Assembly (NCBI GenBank): GCA_002812745.2 | Contig: NCSJ02000018.1 | Coordinates: 1-64,000, forward strand | DNA length: 64,000 nucleotides | Origin: Scytalidium lignicola | Taxonomy: Eukaryota; Ascomycota; Leotiomycetes | Reading direction: 5' to 3' | Shown: positions 10,864 through 21,147 of the stretch, piece after piece | Layout of the letters: each line of letters begins with the position of its first letter | Position numbering within the stretch: position 1 is the first letter of the stretch | Notes under the pieces: model-generated | What the model saw: the letters and a program-made list of their open reading frames with translations, nothing else | Told to the model about the DNA's origin: nothing | Database searches by the model: none | Translations under genes and position numbers: made by a program

Positions 10864-13800
10864 ATGTAAGATTTCTGCTCTGCTTAGAGTAGAGTCTCCC
10901 AAAGCAAAATGAGCCGAGCTAATTGTTGCTAGGTTTGAGAAAAGTCTCTATGACCTCATTCGAGGTCTGCGAAATCACAAGGGGAATGAAAAGGAATATA
11001 TCCAGAATAGTTTGAAAGAATGTCGAGCAGAAATTCGTGGACAAGATATGGGTCAGTTTTACCTAATGAGAGCGGACTGTAAGGTTACTGATGGACTTCT
11101 TGCAGACCTCAAAGCTACGGCTTTGTTGAAGCTGATCTACTTAGAGATGTTTGGTCATGATATGTCTTGGGCTTCCTTCCATGTCTTAGAGGTTATGTCT
11201 TCAGCGAAGTACCTACAGAAAAGAGTTGGTTATTTAGGAGCGGTGCAAAGCTTTCGTCCAGACACAGAGGTACTAATGCTAGCAACGAATTTGCTNAAAA
11301 AAGGTTTGACTATATCTAAATCCATGTGGATATAAATCGCATCTTTTAACATTTCGCAGGACCTGACGGCTACTTCTATAACGACTATGTCACTTCCAAT
11401 TTTAACCCTCCCACATATTATAACTCCATCATTAGCTATGTCAGTGCTTTCAGATCTCCTGCCGCGCTTAAATCATTCCTCCCCAACAATTCGCAAAAAA
11501 ACTATCGTTACCGTATATCGATTAGCACTGGTATATCCTGAAACATTAAGACCCAGTTGGCCTAAAATTAAGGAGAGATTAATGGATGAAAACGAAGATC
11601 CAAGTGTAACAGCTGCAATTGTCAATGTTGTGTGTGAACTGGGCTGGCGCAGACCACAGGATTTCCTACCTCTTGCACCGAGATTATTTGAACTTCTTGT
11701 GGACAGTGGGAATAATTGGATGGCTATCAAGCTTATCAAACTCGTTAGTCCTTCTTCTACCAGTCTAGAGTGTTGGTCCCTGACGTATAGCAGTTCGCGA
11801 CCTTAACCCCCCTGGAACCACGATTGGTTNAAAAAACTCTTGCCTCCTCTCACTTCAATTATACGTACTACGCCTGCCATGTCACTGCTATATGAGTGTA
11901 TAAACGGAATCATTCAAGGTGGCATCCTCGGAAGTAGTGATGAATCCGCAGCTGGAGAGGAGATCGCGACACTTTGTGTGAGTAAGCTTCGGAGTATGAT
12001 CATGGTTGAGGGTGATGCAAATTGTGAGTCGTGATCCAGCACATCTCCAGATTGTTATTAATGTTCTGAGCCAGTGAAATATGTTGCCCTTCTGGCATTT
12101 AACAAAATCGTCCTCACACATCCTTATCTGGTCAGCCAACAGGAAGACGTTATCATGGATTGCCTAGATAGCGCCGATATAACAATCCGATTACGTGCTT
12201 TAGACCTAGTCGTGGGCATGGTTAGCAGTGAAAATCTAGTATCAATTGTGGGCCAATTGATGAGACAGTTAAAATCATCTCCATCATCCTTGACCAAGAA
12301 ACCTGCTGGATCCCGATCAGCGTTTACAGGAATTGAGCCGGCTGCAGATTCTGATGACGAATCTCCGGAAGTAGTGATCAAACCCGATCAAGGGGCGGGC
12401 CAAAGTACGGTATTACCTGACGAGTACAGGATAGATGTGATTGGAAGAATCTTAGACATGTGCTCTAGGAACAACTACGAAAATATTGAGGATTTCGGCT
12501 GGTATATTGATGTATTGATCCAACTAGTTCGGTATGCTCCAATCCCAACTCAATCTTCAGCCAACGAGGATTTCGATGAAGATATGAAAGCTTCATCCAA
12601 CACAGATATATCCGGTCGGATAGGTGATGAGCTACGAAACGTAGCAGTGAAAGTCAAGGCCGTTCGCGCGGTGGCTGTTAGAGCCGCAGAGTCCATCCTT
12701 ATTCAGTGCGCAAATGACAGCTTTCCTTCACTTGGTGCCAATTGTGGTGCCTTGCGCCCTATTTCCTGGGTTGTTGGTGAATATTCATCTGATCTCATAT
12801 CAGCAGATGATACACTCTCCTCTCTTTTACATCTAACCCGACCAGCAACCCCAGCAGAAAGCCTTATAACATACCTACAGGCCTTACCTAAAATATTCAT
12901 AATACTAGCCGGGGATGAGAATACTCCCTGGACAGCCGAGAGAAAGTCGAGAGTATCATTGTTGATGGCTAGAATTATCCACACATTAGAGACCTTTACC
13001 ATCCACCCGGATCTGGAAGTCCAAGAAAGGGCTGTCGAATTCTCAGAGCTTCTGAGGCTGACTGGTGAGGCTGTGTCCGGTCAGGAACCTTCTTCAGATA
13101 CAGTGGAACACGATGCACCTTTGTTGCTTACACAGGCGATTCCTTCATTATTTTCTGGACTTGAGCTCAATTCAGTGGCTACTGATGCTCAGAGAAATGT
13201 ACCTTTACCCTCACTTTTGGACTTAGATAAGCCAATCAACCCAAATCTAATGGTTTTGTTACGCTCGGGAGATTACTCTTCATTTGATGAGCCAGATCAG
13301 GATGAATTGGAGATATATTATCACCAGCCACCACCAACGGTCACTCAACTCGAGCCCGCCGTAAATCGCCTTGGAAAGTCGCCAGAGGAGCAAACTCAAT
13401 CCTACCAGCAAGGGGTTGAGGATAGTTACCTTGATCCCGATATTGTTGCAAGGCGACGTGCTGAACGGCTTGAGAGGTACAAAGATGATCCATTCTATAT
13501 TCCTGGAAATGAAGATTTGTCTGGGACTTCAACTCCATTACATAATATTCTTCAGAGCAATAACGGACCGGATCTGGATATTGATGCCATACCAATTATG
13601 CAGTTAGATCTTGGCAAATCCCAGGAAACCCCAAAGGAAAATATGCGACAAAAGAAAGCCTTATCAACGAAGCCACGAGGTCGCCTTCAAGTTGCTGCAG
13701 ACGAAACTTTAGCAGTCAGTGGGACTTCCACTCCACGGAATTATGACTCGGAAAATAGCAATGAAGGGCCATTTAAATCCAGAAACTCAAGAACCAAGCA

Positions 13801-14239
13801 TTCTCTCCTCCAGGTCGATTCTAGTAATATCGGGTCGTTCTCACTCGAAGATGATGGTACTGCCGGTAAGGTAGATTTCGAACAACAACAGAGAGAAGAA
13901 GCAGAAATGGCCAAAGCCATGCAAGAGGTTGAAAGGTTACGTTTAGAGATGCAACGCGCGAATGAGCGAATTCAGGCAGCACAAGGTGTTCCTCCAGAAG
14001 GTACTCTGGTCAAAAAGAAAGCAAGGAAGAAACCCAAGCCCAGCGATACGGAAGTTACTAGTGTTGTGAAGAAGAAGAAAAAGACTAGGCAAGCTGTGGT
14101 TGATGAGGGGTTAAGTGAACCAGTAGCTCCGGCAGGAACCGTGGACGAGATAAAGCCTAAGAAAAAGAAGAAGAAGAAGCCAGTTGTTACTGAATCAGGC
14201 ATTATCCAAAATGAAGGTGGTACTGGGTCTGGAGCATAG
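10864..14239 (+). CDS. APL5: AP-3 adaptor complex delta subunit
   Basis: Six exons, join(10864..10865,10933..11051,11106..11303,11360..11743,11794..12023,12075..14239), 1031 aa when the Ns at 11296 and 11830 are treated as extra bases. The start codon is split: exon 1 supplies only AT and exon 2 the G, giving MFEKSLYDLIRGLRNHKGNE. The adaptin N-terminal HEAT solenoid is clear: LKATALLKLIYLEMFGHDMSWA, EVLMLATNLLKKDLT, YPETLRPSWPKIKERL, NNWMAIKLIKLFATLTPLEPRL, SLLYECINGII. The C-terminal third is a hydrophilic linker with Lys-rich clusters (about residues 930-1020). AP-3 sorts cargo from the Golgi or endosome directly to the vacuole. Both Ns sit before A6 runs, and dropping them restores family-conserved residues. 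Confidence 0.93.
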
Positions 14240-14584
14240 AGTATATAGCATTTACTGGCGCAATGCATTGGGAAATGGTCTCAGGATCAACCATATATTC
14301 TAGATATATTCAACCGAGGTACTTTAAGCCCACCAGGTAAAATGCAGTCATACCGTAAACTCCCTTGTCGTCGCGCTCACCGCGATATCGAGCTGATCAC
14401 ATGATCTTTTATTCTGCTACCGTACAGTACGGAGTACTTCCGTACCTTTATCGCTAACAATCTTATCGCCCAAAAAAATATGGCGGGATCAAAGTGGTTA
14501 GAGTACATCGGCTTCTCAGTCTTTACTCTGATATCAATTGGAATTTATTTTACCTCTACCAAGCGAATTAATAAGTCTATTACC
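14240..14584. other. Intergenic APL5-SMAP gene
   Basis: 345 bp. It contains an in-frame upstream ATG at 14480 that would add 35 residues, including a hydrophobic stretch, to the SMAP protein. Nothing else is recognised. Confidence 0.5.
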
Positions 14585-15657
14585 ATGGGAAAGTCAAAGT
14601 CCGACGGAGACACGAAAGGTAGCAATCCAATTGACCAATGAACTGATAGGAACGTGCTAATACTACAACTAGAGGATGTGGCAAAGAAGACGAAGAAGAA
14701 GAAGGAGAAAGGAAATCCAGTTGCAGAGAAACATGGGAAAGTCAATAACGTACCCGATTCAAAGGATGTATGTATTTGTTTGCACAACTATCTCACATTC
14801 TGTCCTGACCGCTCTTTTACTGTTAGTTCAAAAAGGCGTTAAAGGCAAAGAAGAAGCAAGCGAAAGAACTTGGTCTGGTCTGGGATGAAGAGGCAGAAGA
14901 GGAAGTACTAAGGAAAGAATTGGAAGAGCAGAGCAAACAAATTTCCGAGAAGCGGCCAGAAAATTCTCATGTTGCCAACCATGGGCATACCAATAGAGAT
15001 GAACTTCGAAATACGAGCGAGGTCAAAGAAGCTGGAAGCGATTCAACAAGTGAGGATGAGAAAGCAAAAAAGAAAGATCGGAAGAAGGAAAGAAAGGAAA
15101 GGAGGAAGAGAGAGAAGGCAAATGCTAGTCTTGTGGATCTGACTCTTGGAGAAGAGACGATAGATGAAGTTCCCGCAAATCCCGCAAAGGCGGCCAGAAA
15201 AGAGAAGAAACGTCTTAGAAAGGAAGAAGGTATACGAAGTGAACCTGCTAAGAAGGATATCAGTGATACTGAGTCCAAAAAATCATCTAAGAGAAGGAAG
15301 CGATCGAAGGAGGACGATGCCAACTCTATCATGGAAAAGCCTGATCGCAAATATTCGAAAAGCCATTCCTCAACAAAGACTAAATCCGAAGACCAGTCGA
15401 CAGAGAGAAGTGGTGCTGAGCAATGGAATCCAGATGCACTTAGTGGTGATGCTGCACGGAAGAGTAAATTCTTGAGGCTTTTAGGAGTAGGCAAAGCAGA
15501 CCCGTCACAAACCAGTTTACATTCACAAGGTGAAGGAAACTCCAGTGAAAAGGCTGCTGAGATATCCCGTGTTCAGGAGGATCTTGAGCATCAATTCAAT
15601 GCTGGTATTCGGATGAAGCACGATGGTAGCGGAAAGAGGAGAGGCCTGGGAGCATAA
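14585..15657 (+). CDS. Lysine-rich protein with C-terminal SMAP (small acidic protein-like) domain
   Basis: Three exons, join(14585..14618,14673..14767,14827..15657), 319 aa. The N-terminus is MGKSKSDGDTKEDVAKKTKKKK, the middle is a highly charged Lys/Glu/Ser region with many nuclear-localisation-like clusters, and the C-terminus is the conserved SMAP block: EQWNPDALSGDAARKSKFLR, LLGV, then QEDLEHQFNAGIRMKHDGSG and KRRGLGA. The SMAP domain is found at the C-terminus of nuclear or nucleolar charged proteins in fungi and animals; its biochemical role is not settled. I chose the ATG at 14585 because MGK followed by a Lys-rich segment suits a nuclear protein; the upstream ATG at 14480 is also in frame. 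Confidence 0.85.
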
Positions 15658-15903
15658 TGACACGCTATTTTTGATATGTCTGGTATCAATTTGATACCGA
15701 TGGTATGATTTTATCGCTAATTATACTGAGATAGCCATACCAAACCAACAAACACCAATAGAGCTTCTCATGATGTACAAATAAGCGACCGAAAATCCAT
15801 AGTCTTAGTCAAGAAAACTAGAATACTGTTATGATCACTTTTATCACACGCAACCCCTCCTTTTACATCGACTGTGTCCTATTCATGTGTGATATGCTAC
15901 TCA

Positions 15904-16233
15904 TCACAAGAAGATACGGGACAGGACTTCGAATATCAGACCGCCAAAGACAACAAAGCCGAGGATTACTATTTGTAGATCAATATCAGCACCCATCTAA
16001 CTACTAGGAATAAGCTCAAGAAGTCACTTACCAAGCCAGAAAGGTGAGATTGGGGATTTGAATTCCTGCTTCTTCTTTATTGCGCTCACAGGCTTTCCTC
16101 GCCTAGCAGATTGCTCCTTTTCGAATTTGAGATTTCTCTTGCGTTGTTCTGGTGTTTGCGCCTACAGATATTAAGTTAGCGTTCATAGATCCTCCCTAAA
16201 CAGTCGGTCCCCTTGGGCAAGTCGCCTCACCAT
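15904..16233 (-). CDS. YSY6: Stress-associated ER protein, RAMP4/SERP1 family
   Basis: Three exons, complement(join(15904..15968,16032..16161,16231..16233)), 65 aa. It is too short and too split to appear as one ORF. The first exon is the ATG alone, followed by a GTGAGG donor. The protein reads M-AQTPEQRKRNLKFEKEQ, RGKPVS, KKQEFKSPISPFWL, then the tail anchor VILGFVVFGGLIFEVLSRIF. This is the usual size and layout of RAMP4: a basic cytosolic segment that contacts the Sec61/ribosome complex, followed by one C-terminal membrane helix. It is divergent from the small membrane protein gene at 16602. All three splice joins keep family-conserved residues. Confidence 0.93.
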
Positions 16234-16601
16234 GATGAATTTCTAGCAAGAGTTATTGCGAATAAGGAGAAGGTATTTCAGTCAATTGGAATTGTAACTC
16301 GTAAAGGCGTCTTCAAATGTTAAGTAGAAAGGGTTAGGAAATGAAATGTGGTTGAGAATGTAGAGAGACCTGTCCCTAGCACACGACCTACTACTGGTGC
16401 AGTAAGTAGAAATGTGTCAATTTGTACCAGACACGGTACGCCTCGGTCAAATGTCGGGATAGGTTTAAGCTTAAACTAGTTTCTGGGGGACTGGACTTAA
16501 GCAACAAGCTACCTGCACATCAAACAGAATCATTCATTTAAAGGTCGACCCATCGAATTGCCCGTTTTAAGTTGCTCATATTTATATATCCTCCAAACAC
16601 A
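16234..16601. promoter_or_regulatory. Divergent promoter region YSY6/16602 gene
   Basis: 368 bp between two start codons. No clear motif can be assigned. Confidence 0.4.
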
Positions 16602-17012
16602 ATGAATAACATTCCTGACATTAGACGATTACGGATCAATCGTAACGCAAAATATACATCGCTCCTCCGTTGGAGCTCCTCTGATGCGACGGCAGCTGGC
16701 CAGAAGCCAGTCTCTCCCCATGTATGGAGACTATTCCATATGTATACCTAATATCCAATTAATGATTTTAGGTTGGATTTTACAAAACTTTTGCTCGACC
16801 TGTCGCTAAAGTACTCCTCGTGGCAACTCTCACATATCAATTAGCCTACTGGGCTTGGGTTAAGCTGGAAAAGGATGAGATTAAATCACAACGAGAAGGT
16901 GTGGGATCTACTTCCTTACGTCTCCACGGTTTTGACTTACATCATAATAATAGCTGAGATATCGGCTTTAGAAAAAGAGTTGAACGAAATAGTCAAGACG
17001 AAGAAACCCTGA
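16602..17012 (+). CDS. Small single-pass membrane protein, probably mitochondrial
   Basis: Three exons, join(16602..16721,16772..16898,16954..17012), 101 aa. Introns of 50 and 55 nt. Residues 1-40 are Arg/Asn/Ser-rich with few acidic residues, like a mitochondrial presequence. A hydrophobic helix follows (VAKVLLVATLTYQLAYWAWV, about 51-70), then a charged coiled-coil tail (KLEKDEIKSQREAEISALEK). Single-helix inner-membrane assembly factors such as INA17-like proteins have this arrangement, but I cannot identify the family securely. The consistent frame across two introns argues for a real gene. Confidence 0.75.
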
Positions 17013-17975
17013 GAAGCACAGCATCGAGCTCGTGTCGTTTATATGTCATCAATGCGGAGGCAATCAAGTTCTGCTGCAAGGAATAAAAAGATATCGTAGA
17101 TGATATTTGATCAACAATGCTTCTATTACTCCGGCAATATTGAGTAGATAGAGTGATTATGTCGTCTAGTACCTCAGTGAGGGAAATCTAGCAAAGGCAA
17201 GCACGCCGTGATGAGGGTTATTATGGCCCCAATTGTATTATAGTGTGACATATAGTCAGAAGTCTAATATAAGCTGCTACTAACATTAGCAAATTCCAGG
17301 GGATGCTAATACTATCCCTCAAACCCAACATTTTGAGACAGCCATTTATCGCTTTTATTGGCATTGCCGTATTTAGGAAAGAGACAGGTGATACGTAAAT
17401 TTACACCCCTCAAACAGATACTACTAAACCCATTACTTAATTAAAATCATCTCACCCTCCACGCCTTTTGATGTACATTTATTCTCTTTGCTGGCAATCG
17501 ATATTGTTAGGACTAGGCTGGAACATATTACAAATCTATGTGAAGGACAGATATAAGTTGAGAAAGTCAAATTAAAANTTTTTTTATAGAGATAATTATT
17601 TGCTAGTGTTATTTTGTAGGTTATGTTAATACCAGGAGACGATCCATAGCCTATTGGAATTTTTGGTGCAAGAAACGCACATAAACATAACTACAACTAA
17701 ATTTCTCATCTTCCAGAAATAAATTTCAAGCCAGGTAAGGTGGCCAAAATTCTCTTGAGTCAGGGTGGGCCTCTGGTGAATGGCTATTCGGTCGCCCACC
17801 ACAACGGGAAATGGCAGTATATGTAATGGAGGTTGAATAGCATTGGTTACCAAAGGAATGTTAAACGCACGCAACGGTTCAAAGAGCTACCGGGCAATAG
17901 ATGGTGTCAGAGCGATAACTTTCATGGTCCTCCACGCGGAACTTTTAAGTCATACTAGAAAAGTGGATGAGCAAT
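17013..17975. other. Convergent intergenic region, about 960 bp
   Basis: AT-rich. It contains an N beside a T run at 17578. The short ORFs at 17626-17874 (-) and 17843-18118 (+) have no features; the second overlaps the antisense of the next gene. No RNA gene is seen. Confidence 0.45.
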
Positions 17976-18956
17976 TCAACTTCCAGCAGCTAGTTCGTAT
18001 ACTGTTGATCGGGCTCCTAGCTCATGCACAGCAGGCCGGGATCCAGGAAGCTCATGAGTATTCAGATTGTCGTTTAACTCGTGTTTCCGAGAATTTGATG
18101 ATTCGAGTGGGTATATAGTGGTTGTATCCTTGAGCTCCTTAGAGCCACCTCGAGGATGAAACCTCCTTTTCCTCCACCAAATCCAGAACACAGAACCAGA
18201 GATGGCTATTATAAAACCAAAGGCAAAACCAATGCCAATACCAGCTTTAGCAATTCCACTTAGTCCTCCCTGTGCATCCGATTTACTGCCAGCAGTTGCT
18301 GAGGATGAAGATCCCGATCGAGTAGCAGTAGTCGTAGAAGACGAAAAACTAGCTAACACAGAGGAAGTCAATATCGAAGCCAAGGATCTTAAAACGAAGT
18401 CATTATAGGCATACTTAATGATAATGTCGCTGTGATTGTAATTGGGATAGATGGCGACGACGTCTTTATGGTTGGGCTGAATGAAATCGTCTTCGCTGCA
18501 ATATTTGGCTCAGATGTAAATGTAACTCCAACTGGGCCATTTACGCCGGTACCAAACCGAGCGACGGCAAGCTCGGCGTGGCAAGCCACCGGAAAAGCCT
18601 GTTGGGAGGGATCATCTTCGGCAAGTACATATGGTAAGCTTCCAGATGCAGTGACATTGAACTGACTTCCTAAATTGACATAACTTTCAATCAACCTAGC
18701 CATTTAAAGATACTTGACAACTGATATCTGTGCTGGACTGACCTAGTACTACGTTGTTACCAGGTGTGCCATTTTGGCACCAAAAGTTGAACCAAGTATC
18801 ATCGTAATTGGATACCCACTGGAATACCATGGTATCAATGTAGTTGATTGTTATTCCATCAGTAAGGGGAAATATCCAACTAGCAGATGAGGTAGTCTGT
18901 GCCAGCACAGACGAGGAAATATCGACAAAAAGCAATAGTGAGAAAGCGAACCGCAT
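17976..18956 (-). CDS. Secreted-then-anchored surface protein with one TM helix (Mid2/WSC-like layout)
   Basis: Three exons, complement(join(17976..18352,18415..18669,18743..18956)), 281 aa. Introns of 73 nt (GTCAGT...TTTAG) and 62 nt (GTATGC...TTGAC...TTAG) were chosen because only these keep one frame. In order: signal peptide (MRFAFSLLLFVDISSSVLA), an extracellular domain of about 130 residues with Cys and N-glycosylation sites (NGT, NVT), a Ser/Thr stalk (SFSSSTTTATRSGSSSSATA), a TM helix (GIGIGFAFGFIIAISGSVFWIWW), an RKRR stop-transfer, and a cytosolic tail with repeated HEL/YEL motifs. Fungal stress-sensing wall proteins share this topology; a direct homologue is not identified. Confidence 0.82.
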
Positions 18957-19706
18957 AATTAGAGAAACACCATTGCGTGTAAAACGAAGGAAAGGTCAGA
19001 AAAGGACTGCTGCAACAATCTCACCTTGTTATACTGTGCCATTTGTCGCCGTTACCAACAGTGCGTACAGTAGGCGCTTATCGGGGGTGGCACAGCTTGA
19101 AAAAGGGTTGGTGTTTCCACTATGTCGCAGCATCACCGCGACAATAGCCATTGAACTTCCCAACATTCTAAAAGTAGGCTTGAGTCCACTTGGATTCGTC
19201 CCTTGGATTACATTTCTGAAATTGTGAGGCACTATTACCTGCGTGTGGCTTCGCATCTGGTTACCCGAAAACGTACCCAGTGACCAAGTATAGCCAACTC
19301 AGGAGAGTTATAGCAAGTTTCTGAAGTACCATAGAGAGCACAGCATGTGCGTAGTACTGTAGTGCAAAAGATATATCCAAACTCTCCATTCGAGGATGTT
19401 GTGGTCTGGGCATTTTGCTTATAACGTTCGAGAGGACCTCATGCTGAGGAATACGGAGGTATGAGCATCAAACAATAGGGGTGGATGGAGTAAGCCAAAG
19501 TCACATGATCTAGCCTTTGCAAGATTAGATTTCTAGCCGCATCTGCAGCCCGATGTTAATAGTTGGAGACAAAGGGACACGGCAAATACCAGTTCCATCT
19601 GTCCGCTTTTTGCGCTGCAGCTTCGTAAGAGGGTGCAGATGCTACCGACATGTAGGATTGAATACTTTTTGCAATTCTCCACGGATCTATTTTTGCTATC
19701 CCTATC
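18957..19706. promoter_or_regulatory. Divergent region, surface protein / KIN28
   Basis: 750 bp between two divergent starts. Short ORFs on both strands have no features. Probably promoters and leaders. Confidence 0.4.
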
Positions 19707-20968
19707 ATGGCAGTCTCACCACTAGTATTCCCAACTCAGTCACCAGGCGCGGCAGCCCGGTCAAAGTTGTCGAACGCTGCCCAAATCTCTACTGGATCAG
19801 TTGTAAAAGATGGCCGTCCAGATTCGGAGAGCACAGGGCGGGATCTTGCAGAGCAGATGAACGAGGATGAGAAGCATAAATGGGTTAAAGGTCGGTCTTC
19901 CACTCAAGCTTTCTGGTAGCTATATCTTGCTAGTATCTGACAAGATATCTAGGGAAGAAGCTCGGTGAGGGAACATATGCAAATGTCTACCTTGGCCATC
20001 TTCGCACGGATCCTAGCCATCTTGTTGCGATCAAGAAAATAAAGGTTCAAAAAGAATATACCGAAGGAATGGCTCCAGACGCGATTCGCGAATTGAAACA
20101 TTTGCAGGAACTCTCACATCCTAATATAATATCTCTTCAGTCTGTCTTCTCGTCCAAAGATCAGAACCTCAATCTAGTGCTTGAATACCTGCCTCTAGGT
20201 GATTTGGAGATGTTGATCAAGGACATTGAAGGTGTGCGATACGGTGCCGCAGATATCAAGGCTTGGATGGGTATGCTCAGCCGAGCTATATGGTTTTGTC
20301 ATGAAAACTTCGTCTTGCACCGAGATATCAAGCCAAATAACTTGCTTATTGCCGCGGATGGTGAGGTAAAATTAGCAGATTTCGGATTAGCAAGATCATT
20401 TTCAGATCCATATCGCGCAATGACCTCGAATGTCATAACTCGTTGGTACCGGCCACCGGAGCTTCTCTTTGGTACCAAACATTATTCGGGGGCAGTTGAT
20501 ATATGGTCCGTAGGCCTCGTGTTTTGTGAGCTTGTTATACGCATGCCATATATTGCTGGCGATTCAGAAGTTCACCAAATTAGTTTGATTTGCCAAGCCG
20601 TTGGATCTCCAACTGAGGAAAATTGGCCAGGCGTTAGCAAGCTTCCTGAATACACGATACCAGAGCCACCGAACCCCGTTAGGGGTCGGGATCATTATTT
20701 GGCTACCTTTGGGACAGCAGGACAAGAAGGTGTGGATTTACTAATGAAAATGTTGATACTGGATCCAAGGAGGAGGATCACGGCCAGGGAAATATTGCTA
20801 CATCCCTGGTGGTCAAGTGAACCAAAACCAACGCCAAAGAAAGATCTTCCAAAGAAGGCAGGTGGAGCTAAGCAAGTTGGAGAAGATCTCGGGCGGAGAA
20901 ACGGAGTCTTGGATGATGAAATGATGCCAAAGATAGCTAGAAGATTAGATTTTGGAGGAATGAGATGA
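19707..20968 (+). CDS. KIN28: Cyclin-dependent kinase of TFIIH/CAK (CDK7 family)
   Basis: Two exons, join(19707..19890,19953..20968), 399 aa. After a fungal-type N-terminal extension of about 60 residues comes the kinase domain: glycine loop GKKLGEGTYANV (about 62-73), VAIKKIKV lysine, HRDIKPNNLL catalytic loop (about 184), LADFGLARSF, activation segment AMTSNVITRWYRPPELLFG, and DIWSVGLVFCEL. The NNL after HRDIKP and the WYRPPELLFG segment are typical of CDK7/Kin28. The enzyme phosphorylates the RNA polymerase II C-terminal domain, and in some fungi activates other CDKs. The tail ends KIARRLDFGGMR, close to the LNF/LDF-containing ends of CDK7 proteins. The intron (62 nt) restores the first glycine of the loop. 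Confidence 0.92.
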
Positions 20969-21147
20969 AATATTATATCTTATTTATATCCACACAAACT
21001 TAACGTATACCAATACGCTAGAAGCAACGAGGTACTGGTTATAATTTTTTTTTATTCCTTTCAGTCCTACGTTCTACGTAGCATATATATATATCTTCAT
21101 ATAATGTGCCAATTTTAAATTCATGGTCACGTATGCGCCGCCACACA

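Noticed and set aside
18389..18414. Frameshift or pseudogene in the surface protein gene
   Set aside because: The change of frame is fully explained by a 62-nt intron (18353-18414) with donor, branch site and acceptor.
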